Positions 9,043-17,961 are shown, counted from the first letter of the stretch. The stretch is 64,000 nucleotides of DNA from Ditibartonella apis (GCF_001952075.1 NZ_LXYU01000004.1:186001-250000), one strand, 5' to 3'. Made by a program: numbers and translations. Notes: generated by a model not told the origin, from the letters alone.

Positions 9043-10017
9043 TTGCGGAATGCAAAGATGACAACAGTCACAGTAATTAGTCCGGTTTATAATGAAGGAA
9101 AAGGAATTGCGATTTTTGTCGAAGAAGTCGCACGAGTATTTTCTAAACTTGAGTATGATTTGACGATTATACTTGTCGACGACGGGTCTAAGGACACAAG
9201 CTGGTCGGACTTACAAAAAATTATTCCTGAAAAATTCCGAATTCAGGGTATTCGGCTTGCAAAAAACTTTGGCAAGGAATCGGCAATCGCAGCCGGCCTT
9301 TCTTTGGCAGATAGTGACGTTGTCATAACGATTGACTGCGATTTGCAGCATCCACCGGAATTGATGTCCAAAATGCTTGAATTGTGGGAAGAGGGGGCCG
9401 AAATTGTTTCGGCTGTGAAAGAGAAGAGACAACAAGAATCGTGTTTGGATCGTTTGGCGGCGGCAAGCTTTTATAAAATTTTTCACTGGATAACCGAAAA
9501 TGATATTGGAGGAACGAGTGATTTTATTTTGCTTGACCGAAAAGTAGCAGATGCACTGAAATCACTACCGGAAAAGCTTTTCTTTTATCGAGGTGTTGTG
9601 CAATGGCTCGGTTTCAAGCAGGTAAGTGTTTCTTTTGTTCCTAAAAATCGTGAAATTGGGAAAAGCGGTTGGTCATTTTGGAAAAAACTGCATTTAGCCA
9701 TAGATTCGCTAACGGGTTTTTCAGCAAAGCCTCTCGTTTTCATCTGGTTTATGACTTTCCTGTTTGTCTTATTTTCTTTAGTTGTTGGCGGTGACGCTGT
9801 CATCTCTAAAATTATCGGGAAATCGGTCAGTGGTTTTTCAACTTTGATCCTTGTCATTTTGATTACCGGTGTTGCGGTCCTCTCTTGCTTATGTGTTTTG
9901 TCGGCATATATCCGTCAAATTTTTTATGAAGTAAAAAGTCGTCCGCGTTTTCTGATCAGTCAAAAAATAAATCTGGGAGGCGGAGAAGATTCCAAGAACA
10001 GGAAAGCGCGAAAATGA
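9043..10017 (+). CDS. Family 2 glycosyltransferase, polyprenyl-phosphate sugar synthase type (GtrB/ArnC/FlmF2-like)
   Basis: Enzymes of this group move a sugar from a nucleotide donor to undecaprenyl phosphate on the inner face of the cytoplasmic membrane. The N-terminal GT-A domain has ISPVYNEGKGI, the LVDDGSKD nucleotide-binding motif (45-52), KNFGKESAIAAG and the DCD motif at about 98-100 followed by LQHPPE. Two transmembrane helices follow, near residues 230-250 and 265-290. AAGGGG at 9032-9037 fits the TTG at 9043; an ATG at 9058 (MTTVTVIS) is the alternative. It overlaps the deacetylase gene by 4 bases, so the pair is probably translated together. The sugar cannot be read from sequence. 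Confidence 0.85.
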   Translation: MRNAKMTTVTVISPVYNEGKGIAIFVEEVARVFSKLEYDLTIILVDDGSKDTSWSDLQKIIPEKFRIQGIRLAKNFGKESAIAAGLSLADSDVVITIDCDLQHPPELMSKMLELWEEGAEIVSAVKEKRQQESCLDRLAAASFYKIFHWITENDIGGTSDFILLDRKVADALKSLPEKLFFYRGVVQWLGFKQVSVSFVPKNREIGKSGWSFWKKLHLAIDSLTGFSAKPLVFIWFMTFLFVLFSLVVGGDAVISKIIGKSVSGFSTLILVILITGVAVLSCLCVLSAYIRQIFYEVKSRPRFLISQKINLGGGEDSKNRKARK

Positions 10018-10904
10018 CACTTTTCTGCTTGTTTAATGCGGACGACTTTGCTGTTGATCGCGGCTGCTCGAGCGCAATCGTTACAGCACTAGAAAAAGGT
10101 CGGCTACAGGGCACCAGTGTTCTTGCCGGCGGTGAAGACCAATCAAGCTACGAAGCTTTAGATAAAACAGGTTGCAAGTTTATCAATACACATCTCAACC
10201 TTCTTGAGGGACGATCTCTTTCAGAAGGAGGGAGTGCGTTCGGATTGACCAGTGAACATGGCTTTTTTTGTTTGTCACTGGGGCAATTGATAAAAAAACT
10301 TTATTTTTCTTCTAAGAAAAAGTTGTTACAAGAATGGATATTCAAAGAATTTTGCCAGCAAATTGAATTCGTCCATAACCGTTTTAGTGATAGGCAAATA
10401 AGGCTCGACGGTCATCTTCATATCCACATATTGCCGCCATTAAGACCAGTGATCGAAGAGCTTTTAAAAAAATATCCGGTTTCCTACATACGCACACCAT
10501 TAGAACTTGGATATATGAGGCGGTCAAATATTGTTGATAATATCAAAGGAAATTTGCGCCGGCAATTATTGGCTTTTTGGGCAAAAGATACGAGAGCTTT
10601 AGTGAGTCGCTATCAGGTGCCCACTTCCGACTTTTTTTTAGGAGCGACTGCGAGTTGCAACCTCGCTTTGGATGATATTGATAAGGGGTTGGCGTTGATA
10701 TCAAGCAAAACGTCAGATCGCGATGTGATTATCGAGATAATGACACACCCGGTTAATAACGAAGTTTCGGAAAGCAATTTTTATAAAGATAGCCAGTATC
10801 GTCTGGCTCATAAGACAACTGAACGGCAAAAAGAACTTGAATTATTATTATCGGATGATCTTTTGGAGATCATGAGAAAATATAACGCTGTTTTTGTTGA
10901 ATAA
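10014..10904 (+). CDS. YdjC/ChbG/HpnK-family carbohydrate deacetylase (NaxD-like candidate)
   Basis: This family removes N-acetyl groups from sugars with a metal-dependent active site. Members include ChbG (chitooligosaccharides), HpnK (hopanoid sugar) and Francisella NaxD (undecaprenyl-phosphate-GalNAc). In 296 residues I see the N-terminal FNADDFAVD with D10-D11, NTHLNL with H60, and DGHLHIH with H134, H136 and H138, the expected metal and catalytic positions. EIMTHPVNN toward the C-terminus is another family mark. There is no signal peptide, so it is probably cytoplasmic. The 4-base overlap with the polyprenyl-phosphate glycosyltransferase makes a lipid-linked sugar the likeliest substrate, which is an inference. 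The gene converges with gtrA. Confidence 0.8.
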   Translation: MTLFCLFNADDFAVDRGCSSAIVTALEKGRLQGTSVLAGGEDQSSYEALDKTGCKFINTHLNLLEGRSLSEGGSAFGLTSEHGFFCLSLGQLIKKLYFSSKKKLLQEWIFKEFCQQIEFVHNRFSDRQIRLDGHLHIHILPPLRPVIEELLKKYPVSYIRTPLELGYMRRSNIVDNIKGNLRRQLLAFWAKDTRALVSRYQVPTSDFFLGATASCNLALDDIDKGLALISSKTSDRDVIIEIMTHPVNNEVSESNFYKDSQYRLAHKTTERQKELELLLSDDLLEIMRKYNAVFVE

Positions 10905-10928
10905 TTCAAATAGAAATATCAGCCTATT

Positions 10929-11369
10929 TCATGCTTTTTTAAAAAATACAAAATGGTTTAAAAAATAATTGGCGAAAAGTCCTGCAAACGATCCGGCCGC
11001 AATAGCCAGGAATAAAGTCAATGGCGTGACATTGCCGGAGCTTTTTAACACAGTCATGCTCGCGCAGTAATTGAGCACACCGCCGATGGCTGCAAGCCCC
11101 ATATAACTTCCCCAACCTTTCAGATTTTTGAAACGCGCTTCCCGACCTCGAAATGATATCCGACTGTTGAATATCCAAGTGAAAGTAGCTGCAACAATAA
11201 ATGCGCACGCTCTGGCAATCCAAAGATTTAGACCAGATGTCTGTAATATCCAAAGAGTAAAAAAATCGATCCAGAATGCGATCGATCCGGAACATAAAAA
11301 CAGCACAAACGACCTGTGATTCTTATAAATGTCCAAAACAACTTCATTCACATCCAAGCGTCGGGTCAT
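10929..11369 (-). CDS. GtrA-family membrane protein (putative lipid-linked sugar flippase)
   Basis: GtrA proteins are small four-helix membrane proteins proposed to flip undecaprenyl-phosphate-sugar across the inner membrane. The 146 residues show four hydrophobic segments, beginning FVLFLCSGSIAFWIDFFTLW, with the family's ending pattern GLFANYFLNHFVFFK. The start ATG overlaps the last bases of the upstream membrane transferase gene (ATGA-type), so the two are translationally coupled. Together with the convergent GT2/deacetylase pair it completes a Gtr-like set. The family is clear; the transported lipid is unknown. Confidence 0.87.
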   Translation of the reverse strand: MTRRLDVNEVVLDIYKNHRSFVLFLCSGSIAFWIDFFTLWILQTSGLNLWIARACAFIVAATFTWIFNSRISFRGREARFKNLKGWGSYMGLAAIGGVLNYCASMTVLKSSGNVTPLTLFLAIAAGSFAGLFANYFLNHFVFFKKA

Positions 11370-12916
11370 TGGGGATCATCCCCGGTATTTTCATTATAAT
11401 CGCTCAGGCACATATTTTTGCGTCCAAGCGAAATAAAAAGAAATTCGTCCAGGTCGAATATTCGATAATTCATAGTGTAGATATCAGGCAGCCGATTTTG
11501 GTTACATAATTCCGTAACCAGTTGAGCGGCGAGCCGCGTATTAGATATCATTTTTATGTTGTTATATCCGAATTCTTTTAATTGCGATGATAAGAGCCAG
11601 TCACTCCCATGAGGTATCATCACCGCAATAAGGCGCATTCTTTCGGCAGTATCTTTTATGTAAGAAGATGTTCCCAATCCGCCCAGAATGTAAATGGGCT
11701 TCTCGGGAGGAAACGATTCTAAAGATGTAGCGATACGGTATAAGTAATAACGGTTCAAATCATTTTGAATCCTGACTGCGCTATTCAAGATATAGCTAAA
11801 AACAAGCGGAAATAGCAGGAAAAAGCCGATTATTCCCCAAGTTGCTTTTGTATTTGCAAAAGTAAGAGCACCCCTTTGATTTTCTAGCTTTTGTAAACGC
11901 GTGACAAATTGAATGAGAAGAAAAAGAACGCAAACAGAAAAGAAGATAGATTGGGGCATAACCCTCGGTGGGATGCCGCTGTCACCTACGATTCCATACA
12001 ACACACCAAGCGAAATGGGTAGCATGAATAAAAAAGCAATCGAGCAGATTGCCGCTCTCAAAACCGGTTTATCGAAGTGCGTATCGCGATAAAAGTGAAG
12101 TTGAATTTGTGCAAAACCGACGCAAATAGCTACACCATACAATATTTTACCGGTTGTTGACAAAAAGCCGAAATAACGTGAAAAAACATTTTCAGTCGTC
12201 ACTGCAATGTAGTGAGCTGCACCTTTCGAACTTTGAAAGATAAATTGACCTTTCACCGCAGCATATTCATCGATAAATATTTTATCAAAAAAATAAAAGA
12301 AAACCGTGATTAATGCAGCAAAGATAACTGACTTTATGAAATATCTAATTGCAATGCTGATTTTTCTACCACGGTAAATATCAAATAGTGTTTCTACTAA
12401 AACAAGAATAATAAACATATTGATATAGGATTGGTAAAATCCCATAGAAATGAAGCAAAATATCGCAGATTTTATTTTTGAATTTTTGTAGTAGGCCCAA
12501 CCCAACAAACTGCATGTCAATCCCATCGCCATTATCACACAATCAAAACGATAAAGATATGCAGCGAGTAGAAATGGATTGAAGATATAGGCGACGAGCA
12601 GAGCCGCAGTTACCGCGTTAAACGGAATTGAACGGATCTTTAAACATAGACACGCTGATACGATAGTTAAACATAACGCAATGATAAGAAAAAAGGGGGA
12701 TGAATCCGGCATCCATTGCCAATCAGCAGAAAGAAAGAATGCTAAAACGTCAGCAAATGGTCGTCCATATTCGCTCCATCCCGGAGTTTGACTAACGAGC
12801 CTTTCAAAATCATCTCTATAATAATAATTACTTAGTATGAGAGGAAAATAAAATAAAAGCGTGGCAATAATTGCCGTGATATAAAATTTCTTCTGGTCTG
12901 TATTCTCGCAGATCAT
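11366..12916 (-). CDS. Polytopic membrane protein, GtrII-like glucosyltransferase domain family
   Basis: The 516-residue protein has roughly ten or more hydrophobic segments and a short soluble C-terminal domain of about 120 residues. Near the N-terminus an acidic loop after the first helix reads YYYRDDFERLV followed by YGRPFADVLAFFL. This resembles the catalytic loop of GT-C fold transferases of the GtrII (Glucos_trans_II) type, which use polyprenyl-phosphate sugars on the periplasmic face to decorate O-antigen or lipid acceptors. It lies 11 bases after lipB and overlaps gtrA. The acceptor could be lipid A, core or another glycan; sequence alone does not say. Homology is by pattern, so the family call is moderate. 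Confidence 0.7.
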   Translation of the reverse strand: MICENTDQKKFYITAIIATLLFYFPLILSNYYYRDDFERLVSQTPGWSEYGRPFADVLAFFLSADWQWMPDSSPFFLIIALCLTIVSACLCLKIRSIPFNAVTAALLVAYIFNPFLLAAYLYRFDCVIMAMGLTCSLLGWAYYKNSKIKSAIFCFISMGFYQSYINMFIILVLVETLFDIYRGRKISIAIRYFIKSVIFAALITVFFYFFDKIFIDEYAAVKGQFIFQSSKGAAHYIAVTTENVFSRYFGFLSTTGKILYGVAICVGFAQIQLHFYRDTHFDKPVLRAAICSIAFLFMLPISLGVLYGIVGDSGIPPRVMPQSIFFSVCVLFLLIQFVTRLQKLENQRGALTFANTKATWGIIGFFLLFPLVFSYILNSAVRIQNDLNRYYLYRIATSLESFPPEKPIYILGGLGTSSYIKDTAERMRLIAVMIPHGSDWLLSSQLKEFGYNNIKMISNTRLAAQLVTELCNQNRLPDIYTMNYRIFDLDEFLFISLGRKNMCLSDYNENTGDDPQ

Positions 12917-12927
12917 TTTGTTGCAAC

Positions 12928-13659
12928 CTAAAGTTTTACAGAAATTGTGGCGCCAAATATTCTTTCAAACGTTTGTCTCAGGACAATGTCAACATCTGCC
13001 ATGGTGACGGGCAGACCAAGATCAACAAAACTCGTCACACCATGATCCGATATCCCGCAAGGAACAATTCCAGCATAATGTGACAAATTCGGTTCAACGT
13101 TTAACGCAATTCCATGAAAACTTACCCACTTGCGCAAACGTATTCCTATTGCCGCAATCTTGTCTTCCGCCGGCTCGTTTTTAATTGTCGACGGCCGGTC
13201 GGGACGCACAACCCACACGCCCACGCGATCTTCCCGACGTTCACCTTTGATATTGAATTCGGCCAGAGTTTGGATGATCCATTCTTCCAACGCCCCTATA
13301 AAAGCACGGACATCTTCTTTGCGACGTTTCAGATCAAGCATGACATAAATTACACGTTGGCCTGGTCCATGATAGGTAAATTCTCCCCCACGTCCGGTTT
13401 GATAAACCGGAAACCGGTCAGGTGTTAAAAGGTCACTTTTTTTGGCGCTTGTACCGGCCGTGTATACAGCCGGGTGCTCCAATAACCAAATTCGTTCACG
13501 AGCGTCTCCGGAAGCTATTCTGGCAATTCTCTTTTCCATTTCTTCGAGAGCAAACGGATATGGAACTAGCTCGTCGCTTATGACCCATTCTACGGGCGGG
13601 GAAGCTTTTGTCGGTAAAAAATGGTGATCTAGGTTTTGTCGGATTATATTGTTCATCAT
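12928..13659 (-). CDS. lipB: Octanoyl-[acyl-carrier-protein]:protein N-octanoyltransferase
   Basis: LipB transfers octanoate from ACP to lipoyl domains, the first step of protein lipoylation needed by pyruvate and 2-oxoglutarate dehydrogenases. The 243 residues contain [13 protein letters not shown] (90-101), the catalytic Lys at about K167 in [18 protein letters not shown], and the thioester Cys at C201 in IVPCGI. The length agrees with rhizobial LipB. Two adjacent ATG codons (13659 and 13656) are possible starts. It is the first gene of a minus-strand run with the GtrII-like and gtrA genes, so lipB may share its transcript with a surface-glycan system. Confidence 0.95.
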   Translation of the reverse strand: MMNNIIRQNLDHHFLPTKASPPVEWVISDELVPYPFALEEMEKRIARIASGDARERIWLLEHPAVYTAGTSAKKSDLLTPDRFPVYQTGRGGEFTYHGPGQRVIYVMLDLKRRKEDVRAFIGALEEWIIQTLAEFNIKGERREDRVGVWVVRPDRPSTIKNEPAEDKIAAIGIRLRKWVSFHGIALNVEPNLSHYAGIVPCGISDHGVTSFVDLGLPVTMADVDIVLRQTFERIFGATISVKL

Positions 13660-14200
13660 ATCCAGCCGCGAAAAATTTTTCCACGATAATTTATTAGCCT
13701 ATGAAACTTAAATCAAGGAATTAGATCGTTGGAGATTGAAGGATTAGGACAATAGAGTGAATTGTAATATGTTAAAAATTATTAGTTTCAAATTTTATTT
13801 TCTAATTATAACAAGGTATTTGAATAAATATGAAATAATAATTTATGTAATTTATATTATTATAAATATTATTAGAATTTAGAATATACCATAGAATATA
13901 TTCTAAATTCAAGAAATCCATAATTTTAAATGTATTCTTTAACGTTACAGAAAAATATCTGAATTGATCAAACAGTTTTTCCTGTAAAGCGTTTTTTCCG
14001 GTTTGCAAATCGGATATGGAATACTACAAATGTGAAGCTTGGTTGCTTCAACGGACGAGGTTAGACGAAGAAGGTGCAATATTTCAATTAGTGTTACAGT
14101 TGGCAAAAAAACAAACCAATGGCGTACAACTGCTTAATATTAACTCGTACCGATACTGCGATCTCTGTTTACCAAATGCGGGTTTATTCTATCTATAAAC
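13660..14200. other. AT-rich intergenic region upstream of lipB
   Basis: The stretch is extremely AT-rich between 13,780 and 13,930, with many TATAAT-like and palindromic A/T runs. Open frames at 13802-14008 (-) and 14016-14198 (+) have low-complexity or atypical composition and no convincing ribosome site; I do not call them genes. The lipB promoter should lie within the first 200 bases. Confidence 0.55.
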
Positions 14201-14362
14201 TTAATGGAGAAGTTGGTGTTTTTTATGAATAACGATATAAGAGCCAAGAGCAAAGAATAAGCCCATGACAATGAATAAAATTGGAGTAGGGCCACGGGCT
14301 TGATAGCGTAGCAAACCATCTTGAAACAAACATACGGCCAATAACGAATATCTGAAATACAA
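14201..14362 (-). CDS. Possible small membrane protein downstream of the TPM genes
   Basis: A frame of about 53 residues from a TTG at 14362 (or CTG at 14377, which would overlap the end of the TPM gene) to TAA at 14201 reads like a real protein. It has an aromatic and basic N-terminal part ending RYQARGPTP and one clear transmembrane helix, ILFIVMGLFFALGSYIVI, followed by a basic tail HKKHQLLH. It immediately follows the TPM genes on the same strand. There is no ATG and no good Shine-Dalgarno match, so it could be a 5'-truncated remnant instead. I do not recognise the family. Confidence 0.4.
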   Translation of the reverse strand: MYFRYSLLAVCLFQDGLLRYQARGPTPILFIVMGLFFALGSYIVIHKKHQLLH

Positions 14363-14373
14363 ATAAAGAGTTA

Positions 14374-15015
14374 TCAGAGTTCAATAATATGGTCAGGCAA
14401 TTCGTTATCTATATGGCTGCTTTCCGGAAAATAGCACGTTAGTATTTCACCAGACTTTTTTATCGCTTCCACAAAAGCTTCGGTAAGTTCTCTATTTCGT
14501 GCCTTTTTCATCATGCCTTTAACGATCGCGTTCCATGTTTCCGGTGGTACTTTTTCCGAAATCTTTGTGTCAGCTATAACCTCGGCATAATGTTCCGCTT
14601 CTGAAATAAACAAAAGAATGCCGGTGCGCTTTTTTGTCCGGTTGATATTTTGCGCCAGAAACTGACGCATAGCGTTTTCATGACAAATACGATTTTTAAT
14701 CGAAGCGGGAGTTATTGCCAATCTTAAAGCCGGAATAATGGACAGATAGAATAAGCCTAAAAGATGTATGGTAAGAAAAATTGACGCGAAATAATGAAGC
14801 GGAATGTCATACCGCCAAAAATGCAGACAATAAGCAACTATGATCGAACAGAAAAAGACAAAGACAGTCCACATAAAAAACGAAATAATAAAATAGCTGT
14901 CGCTTCCTTTTGTAAATACAGCAAAAATTTCACCACTGGTTGTTTTTTCGGCAGAATGAATTGCAGCGCTGATTCTATCGCGTTCAATCACATCCGATAA
15001 AGCCTGTTTATTCAT
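14374..15015 (-). CDS. TPM-domain membrane protein, second paralogue
   Basis: The 213-residue product has the TPM-domain beginning SAAIHSAEKTTSGEIFAVF, two hydrophobic helices around residues 45-90, and a C-terminal half with FLAQNINRTKKRTGILLFISEAEHYAEVIAD, the second half of the TPM fold. The biochemical role is unknown; bacterial TPM proteins are membrane-associated and often sit with LemA. The longest frame extends further upstream, but that part is an antisense-like Arg/Trp-rich translation of the neighbour's Gly repeats, so the start is ATG 15015 (MNKQALSD) or ATG 15027. It is the third gene of the LemA-TPM-TPM operon. Confidence 0.8.
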   Translation of the reverse strand: MNKQALSDVIERDRISAAIHSAEKTTSGEIFAVFTKGSDSYFIISFFMWTVFVFFCSIIVAYCLHFWRYDIPLHYFASIFLTIHLLGLFYLSIIPALRLAITPASIKNRICHENAMRQFLAQNINRTKKRTGILLFISEAEHYAEVIADTKISEKVPPETWNAIVKGMMKKARNRELTEAFVEAIKKSGEILTCYFPESSHIDNELPDHIIEL

Positions 15016-15020
15016 TGATA

Positions 15021-15866
15021 TTACCATCTTCCTGATGCACCACCGCCGCCAGACGAACCACCGCCGCCTCCGAATCCTCCACCCAAGCCGCCAGATCCCC
15101 CGCCAAAACCTCCTCCGAATCCTCCACCGCGACCCGATCCGAGAAACCAAAGTACAAAGACGATACCGAGCCAGCGATAGCGTCCAGGGCCAACTTTCGT
15201 TCCGAAAATTGAAGCCAATATCGGAAGTACGACGAAGATGAAAAACACAATGAAAGTTATGGCATTGGCTATTAAATCCTGTTTTCGCTGCTGCTCGATC
15301 TTCTCCTGTTCGATTTGCTGGTAAGCTTTTATCCGGGAATCAAAGTCGGCTTTACTCCCTGTCAGAATGTCTTCGATTGCGTTGACGCCTTCACTTATTC
15401 CCTTATCAAAATTCCCATTCCTGAAATTTGGTATGATTATCGCATTAATAACAGTTGAAGACAGAGCGTCTGTAAGTATCGCTTCCAGCCCATATCCAAC
15501 TTCAATTCGTACTTCCCGTTCATTCGGTGCTACTACCAATAGTACGCCGTTGTTTATTTGCTTTTGCCCCAAAGCCCAATGTCTGAATAAGCCGTTTGCA
15601 TAAGTTTCTATATCGTAGCCGTAAAGGCTAGGAAGAGTGGCTACGACGATCTGGTCACCCGTCTTTTGCTCAAGTGACGCTAGCTTGGTACCAAGAGATG
15701 TTTTTGTTTCCGAACTAAGTAAATGCGCATTGTCGACGATGCGATTCGATAGTTCGGGGAAATTCAAGCCACCTGAAGAGGCATTGGATAAAGTCCAAAC
15801 AGAACTAAAGGCCAATATTATGAAGAAAATTATCCTTATGAAAACTGGCCTAGGTAAAAGAATCAT
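15021..15866 (-). CDS. TPM-domain protein with signal peptide and Gly-rich tail (YgcG-like)
   Basis: The 281-residue protein starts with a signal sequence (hydrophobic residues about 8-28). The TPM domain follows: LSNRIVDNAHLLSSETK, GDQIVVATLPSLYGYDIE, LLVVAPNEREVRIEVGYGLE. A transmembrane helix lies near residues 210-235. The tail of about 40 residues is almost all Gly and Ser and ends in ASGRW, a typical finish for this family. The domain would face the periplasm. It overlaps the lemA stop by 4 bases and is followed closely by a second TPM gene. The exact function is unsettled; a role in envelope maintenance is inferred from the family. Confidence 0.88.
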   Translation of the reverse strand: MILLPRPVFIRIIFFIILAFSSVWTLSNASSGGLNFPELSNRIVDNAHLLSSETKTSLGTKLASLEQKTGDQIVVATLPSLYGYDIETYANGLFRHWALGQKQINNGVLLVVAPNEREVRIEVGYGLEAILTDALSSTVINAIIIPNFRNGNFDKGISEGVNAIEDILTGSKADFDSRIKAYQQIEQEKIEQQRKQDLIANAITFIVFFIFVVLPILASIFGTKVGPGRYRWLGIVFVLWFLGSGRGGGFGGGFGGGSGGLGGGFGGGGGSSGGGGASGRW

Positions 15867-16492
15867 TTGTTGAACTCAACCTTGGGGGCTTTTTCGGCGG
15901 CCTCGTCGATTGAAAATGTGGGCATTGGTTTTGCATCACGATACCATAACCACGTCCATATCATAGTCGGCATCGTCTTGAGAGCTGTGTTATAGACACG
16001 CACTGCTTCGATATAATCTCTTCTTGCTACTGCAATGCGATTCTCGGTTCCCTCAAGCTGCGATTGTAATGCAAGAAAATTCTGATTCGCTTTTAGATCA
16101 GGATAGTTTTCGGCAACAGCCATCAAGCGGGACAATGCTCCCGTCAGATTGGACTGGTTATTGATAAATTGTTGCATAGCTTCGCGGTTGTTGAGCATAT
16201 CGGCGTTGATATTTGTTTGCGTTGCTTTCTCCCGCGCCTCTACAACGCCGGTCAACACAGCCTGTTCATGTTGAGCATATCCCTTAACGGTTTCGACAAG
16301 GTTTGGAATCAGATCGGATCGCCGTTGATATTGGTTTAATACTTCACTCCAAGCAGCATGTGCTTTTTCCTCATTGGTTGGAATTGTATTGAAACCGCAG
16401 CCTGCCAATACTGGAAGAAAAAGAGAGATCAATAAAAAGATAAAAGGCAATTTGACCGAATTTCGGTCGTCAACGAGATGAACGGCTTGCAT
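15863..16492 (-). CDS. lemA: LemA-family protein, predicted lipoprotein
   Basis: LemA proteins are mostly helical envelope proteins of unknown activity. The start is set at ATG 16492 because GGAGAAG lies 5 bases before it; the open frame extends further upstream without support. The 209 residues have an N-terminal hydrophobic segment ending in LAGC, a good lipobox, so the mature protein may be lipid-anchored; many LemA proteins instead have an uncleaved helix. The core has AWSEVLNQYQRRSDLIPNLVETVKGYA and AVARRDYIEAVRVYN, diagnostic of the family. It is first in an operon with two TPM-domain genes joined by short overlaps, a recurring pairing. Confidence 0.92.
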   Translation of the reverse strand: MQAVHLVDDRNSVKLPFIFLLISLFLPVLAGCGFNTIPTNEEKAHAAWSEVLNQYQRRSDLIPNLVETVKGYAQHEQAVLTGVVEAREKATQTNINADMLNNREAMQQFINNQSNLTGALSRLMAVAENYPDLKANQNFLALQSQLEGTENRIAVARRDYIEAVRVYNTALKTMPTMIWTWLWYRDAKPMPTFSIDEAAEKAPKVEFNK

Positions 16493-16990
16493 AAAATCTT
16501 CTCCGAATATGAACACCATATTGATGCAGATAGGAAAAACTTCCCCTTCGGAAAGAGCTTTTGAAAAATTTTATGGCTTTTTTTGAGACATTACGAACGA
16601 CTCGTAAAAATTCACCCTTTAAATTGGTTAAAACTGGAAAATTGTTGAGTCTTACTGCATCACAGTACGAATGGTCCTGACAGAGCGCATTAACTGCAAC
16701 GGTACCCCTTTGATAGCGAGACAGTCAGGTTATGATTCACCATCGTGTATTGAAATGCTATGGAGATACGTGGAAACAGCTTACATGCGGAAAAAGTTAT
16801 CCTGTTGACCTCGCTGTTATTATACCAGTTACCTTCATTAAGGAGTTGGAAAGTCGCTAGAGACCGACAGTCATTACAACATGAAGAGGGGGGCGGGAAT
16901 TCAATTAGATGCGACAAACGATACAATTTCCCAAACGTCTGCGCTCAATAGGTTTGATAAGCCAGTTAGTAAAAGAATGAAAATGGAGAA
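16493..16990. other. Intergenic region between lemA and tRNA-Val
   Basis: About 500 bases that should contain the lemA promoter near 16,520-16,620. Small frames here overlap nothing recognisable, and I see no gene, hairpin terminator or repeat. Confidence 0.55.
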
Positions 16991-17066
16991 TGGTAGGCGA
17001 TGAGAGACTCGAACTCCCGACATCCTCGGTGTAAACGAGGCGCTCTACCAGCTGAGCTAATCGCCC
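16991..17066 (-). tRNA. tRNA-Val (anticodon TAC)
   Basis: The 76-base gene on the minus strand begins GGGCGATTAGCTCAG and ends with an encoded CCA. The anticodon stem CTCGT/ACGAG-type helix encloses the loop TTTACAC with anticodon TAC. The T arm carries GTTCGAG. The acceptor stem pairs over seven positions, with a G-U at position 1:72 where G-C is usual. Confidence 0.95.
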
Positions 17067-17305
17067 GCCGTTACCGTGGGTTGGTAACAACTGACGCACT
17101 CTTTAGGCAAAACTTTTGCTAAACGCAAGAGAAAGATGACACTTAAAATAGATTTTTTGCTTAATTTTTTTTGGCCACGCTGTTTTTCCACGTTTTTCGC
17201 GAAAAAAACAATTTTTGTGAAAAAACTATCTGCTTGTCGCTTGACAGATGCAAGCGAACACCTTAAACGACCGCACACAGTCACAATGACTGAACTGAAA
17301 AGTGC

Positions 17306-17382
<77 letters not shown>

Positions 17383-17961
17383 TTTTTCAGATGGCTATTT
17401 TAGCTGATCATGGCTAATGTTTGACTTTTTGTTTAGATAGTCAAAGCCTTCGTTTTATTCTTTATTGCTCCCCCCCCCTGATTTTTGATTAAACTTTTAA
17501 TTGTTATGAGTTTGTATTTGGCTCTCCTGATAGTGAATCTGATGTCGAATGGCATATGGTGGTATACTTTGTGTCGTTTTGGTCCAAAAGTGACGTAAAT
17601 ATTATCGTTCGCTAAAACGTGACTGAATGAATAAAAGATGAATTGTTTGAATTTTAGAGCGGAATAATCGCTGTAAAAAATATCCCAATATATTGTTTTT
17701 CAATTATTTTTTTCAGAATTGATCACTGTTATACAAACCTATGCTTGTAAAACTCGTTCTGGATTTTGCACAACTTACGATTTTATGATAGCGTTTGCTA
17801 TTGCGTAAGAGCGTTTGGTGGGGTAACGCTTAACGCAGATTTTATCGCACGGCATGCCCTTTAAGCTGCACGGGCGGGATTAACTTACAAGCCGGTTTTG
17901 CTACGTTTCAGGTAGACTCCGGTAGTGTTAGTTCAGCACCTTTTAAAGGCAGAAGTGGACC
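17383..17961 (+). promoter_or_regulatory. Leader region of the nuo operon
   Basis: About 580 bases without a gene separate tRNA-Asp from nuoA. They must hold the promoter of the 14-gene complex I operon. A C-rich homopolymer sits near 17,468-17,478 and the last 150 bases are GC-richer than the rest, suggesting a transcribed leader. I could not pick a single convincing -35/-10 pair. Confidence 0.45.

Noticed and set aside
13802-14008. 68-codon minus-strand ORF rich in Asn, Ile and Tyr
   Set aside because: It is low-complexity, lies in an extremely AT-rich stretch and has no ribosome site.
15008-15250. Long alternative frames and an Arg/Trp-rich N-terminal extension of the second TPM gene
   Set aside because: They come from reading the Gly-rich codons of the upstream TPM gene in other frames.
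17468-17478. Run of C residues as a phase-variation tract
   Set aside because: It lies in a non-coding leader far from the nuoA start with no promoter elements recognised around it.
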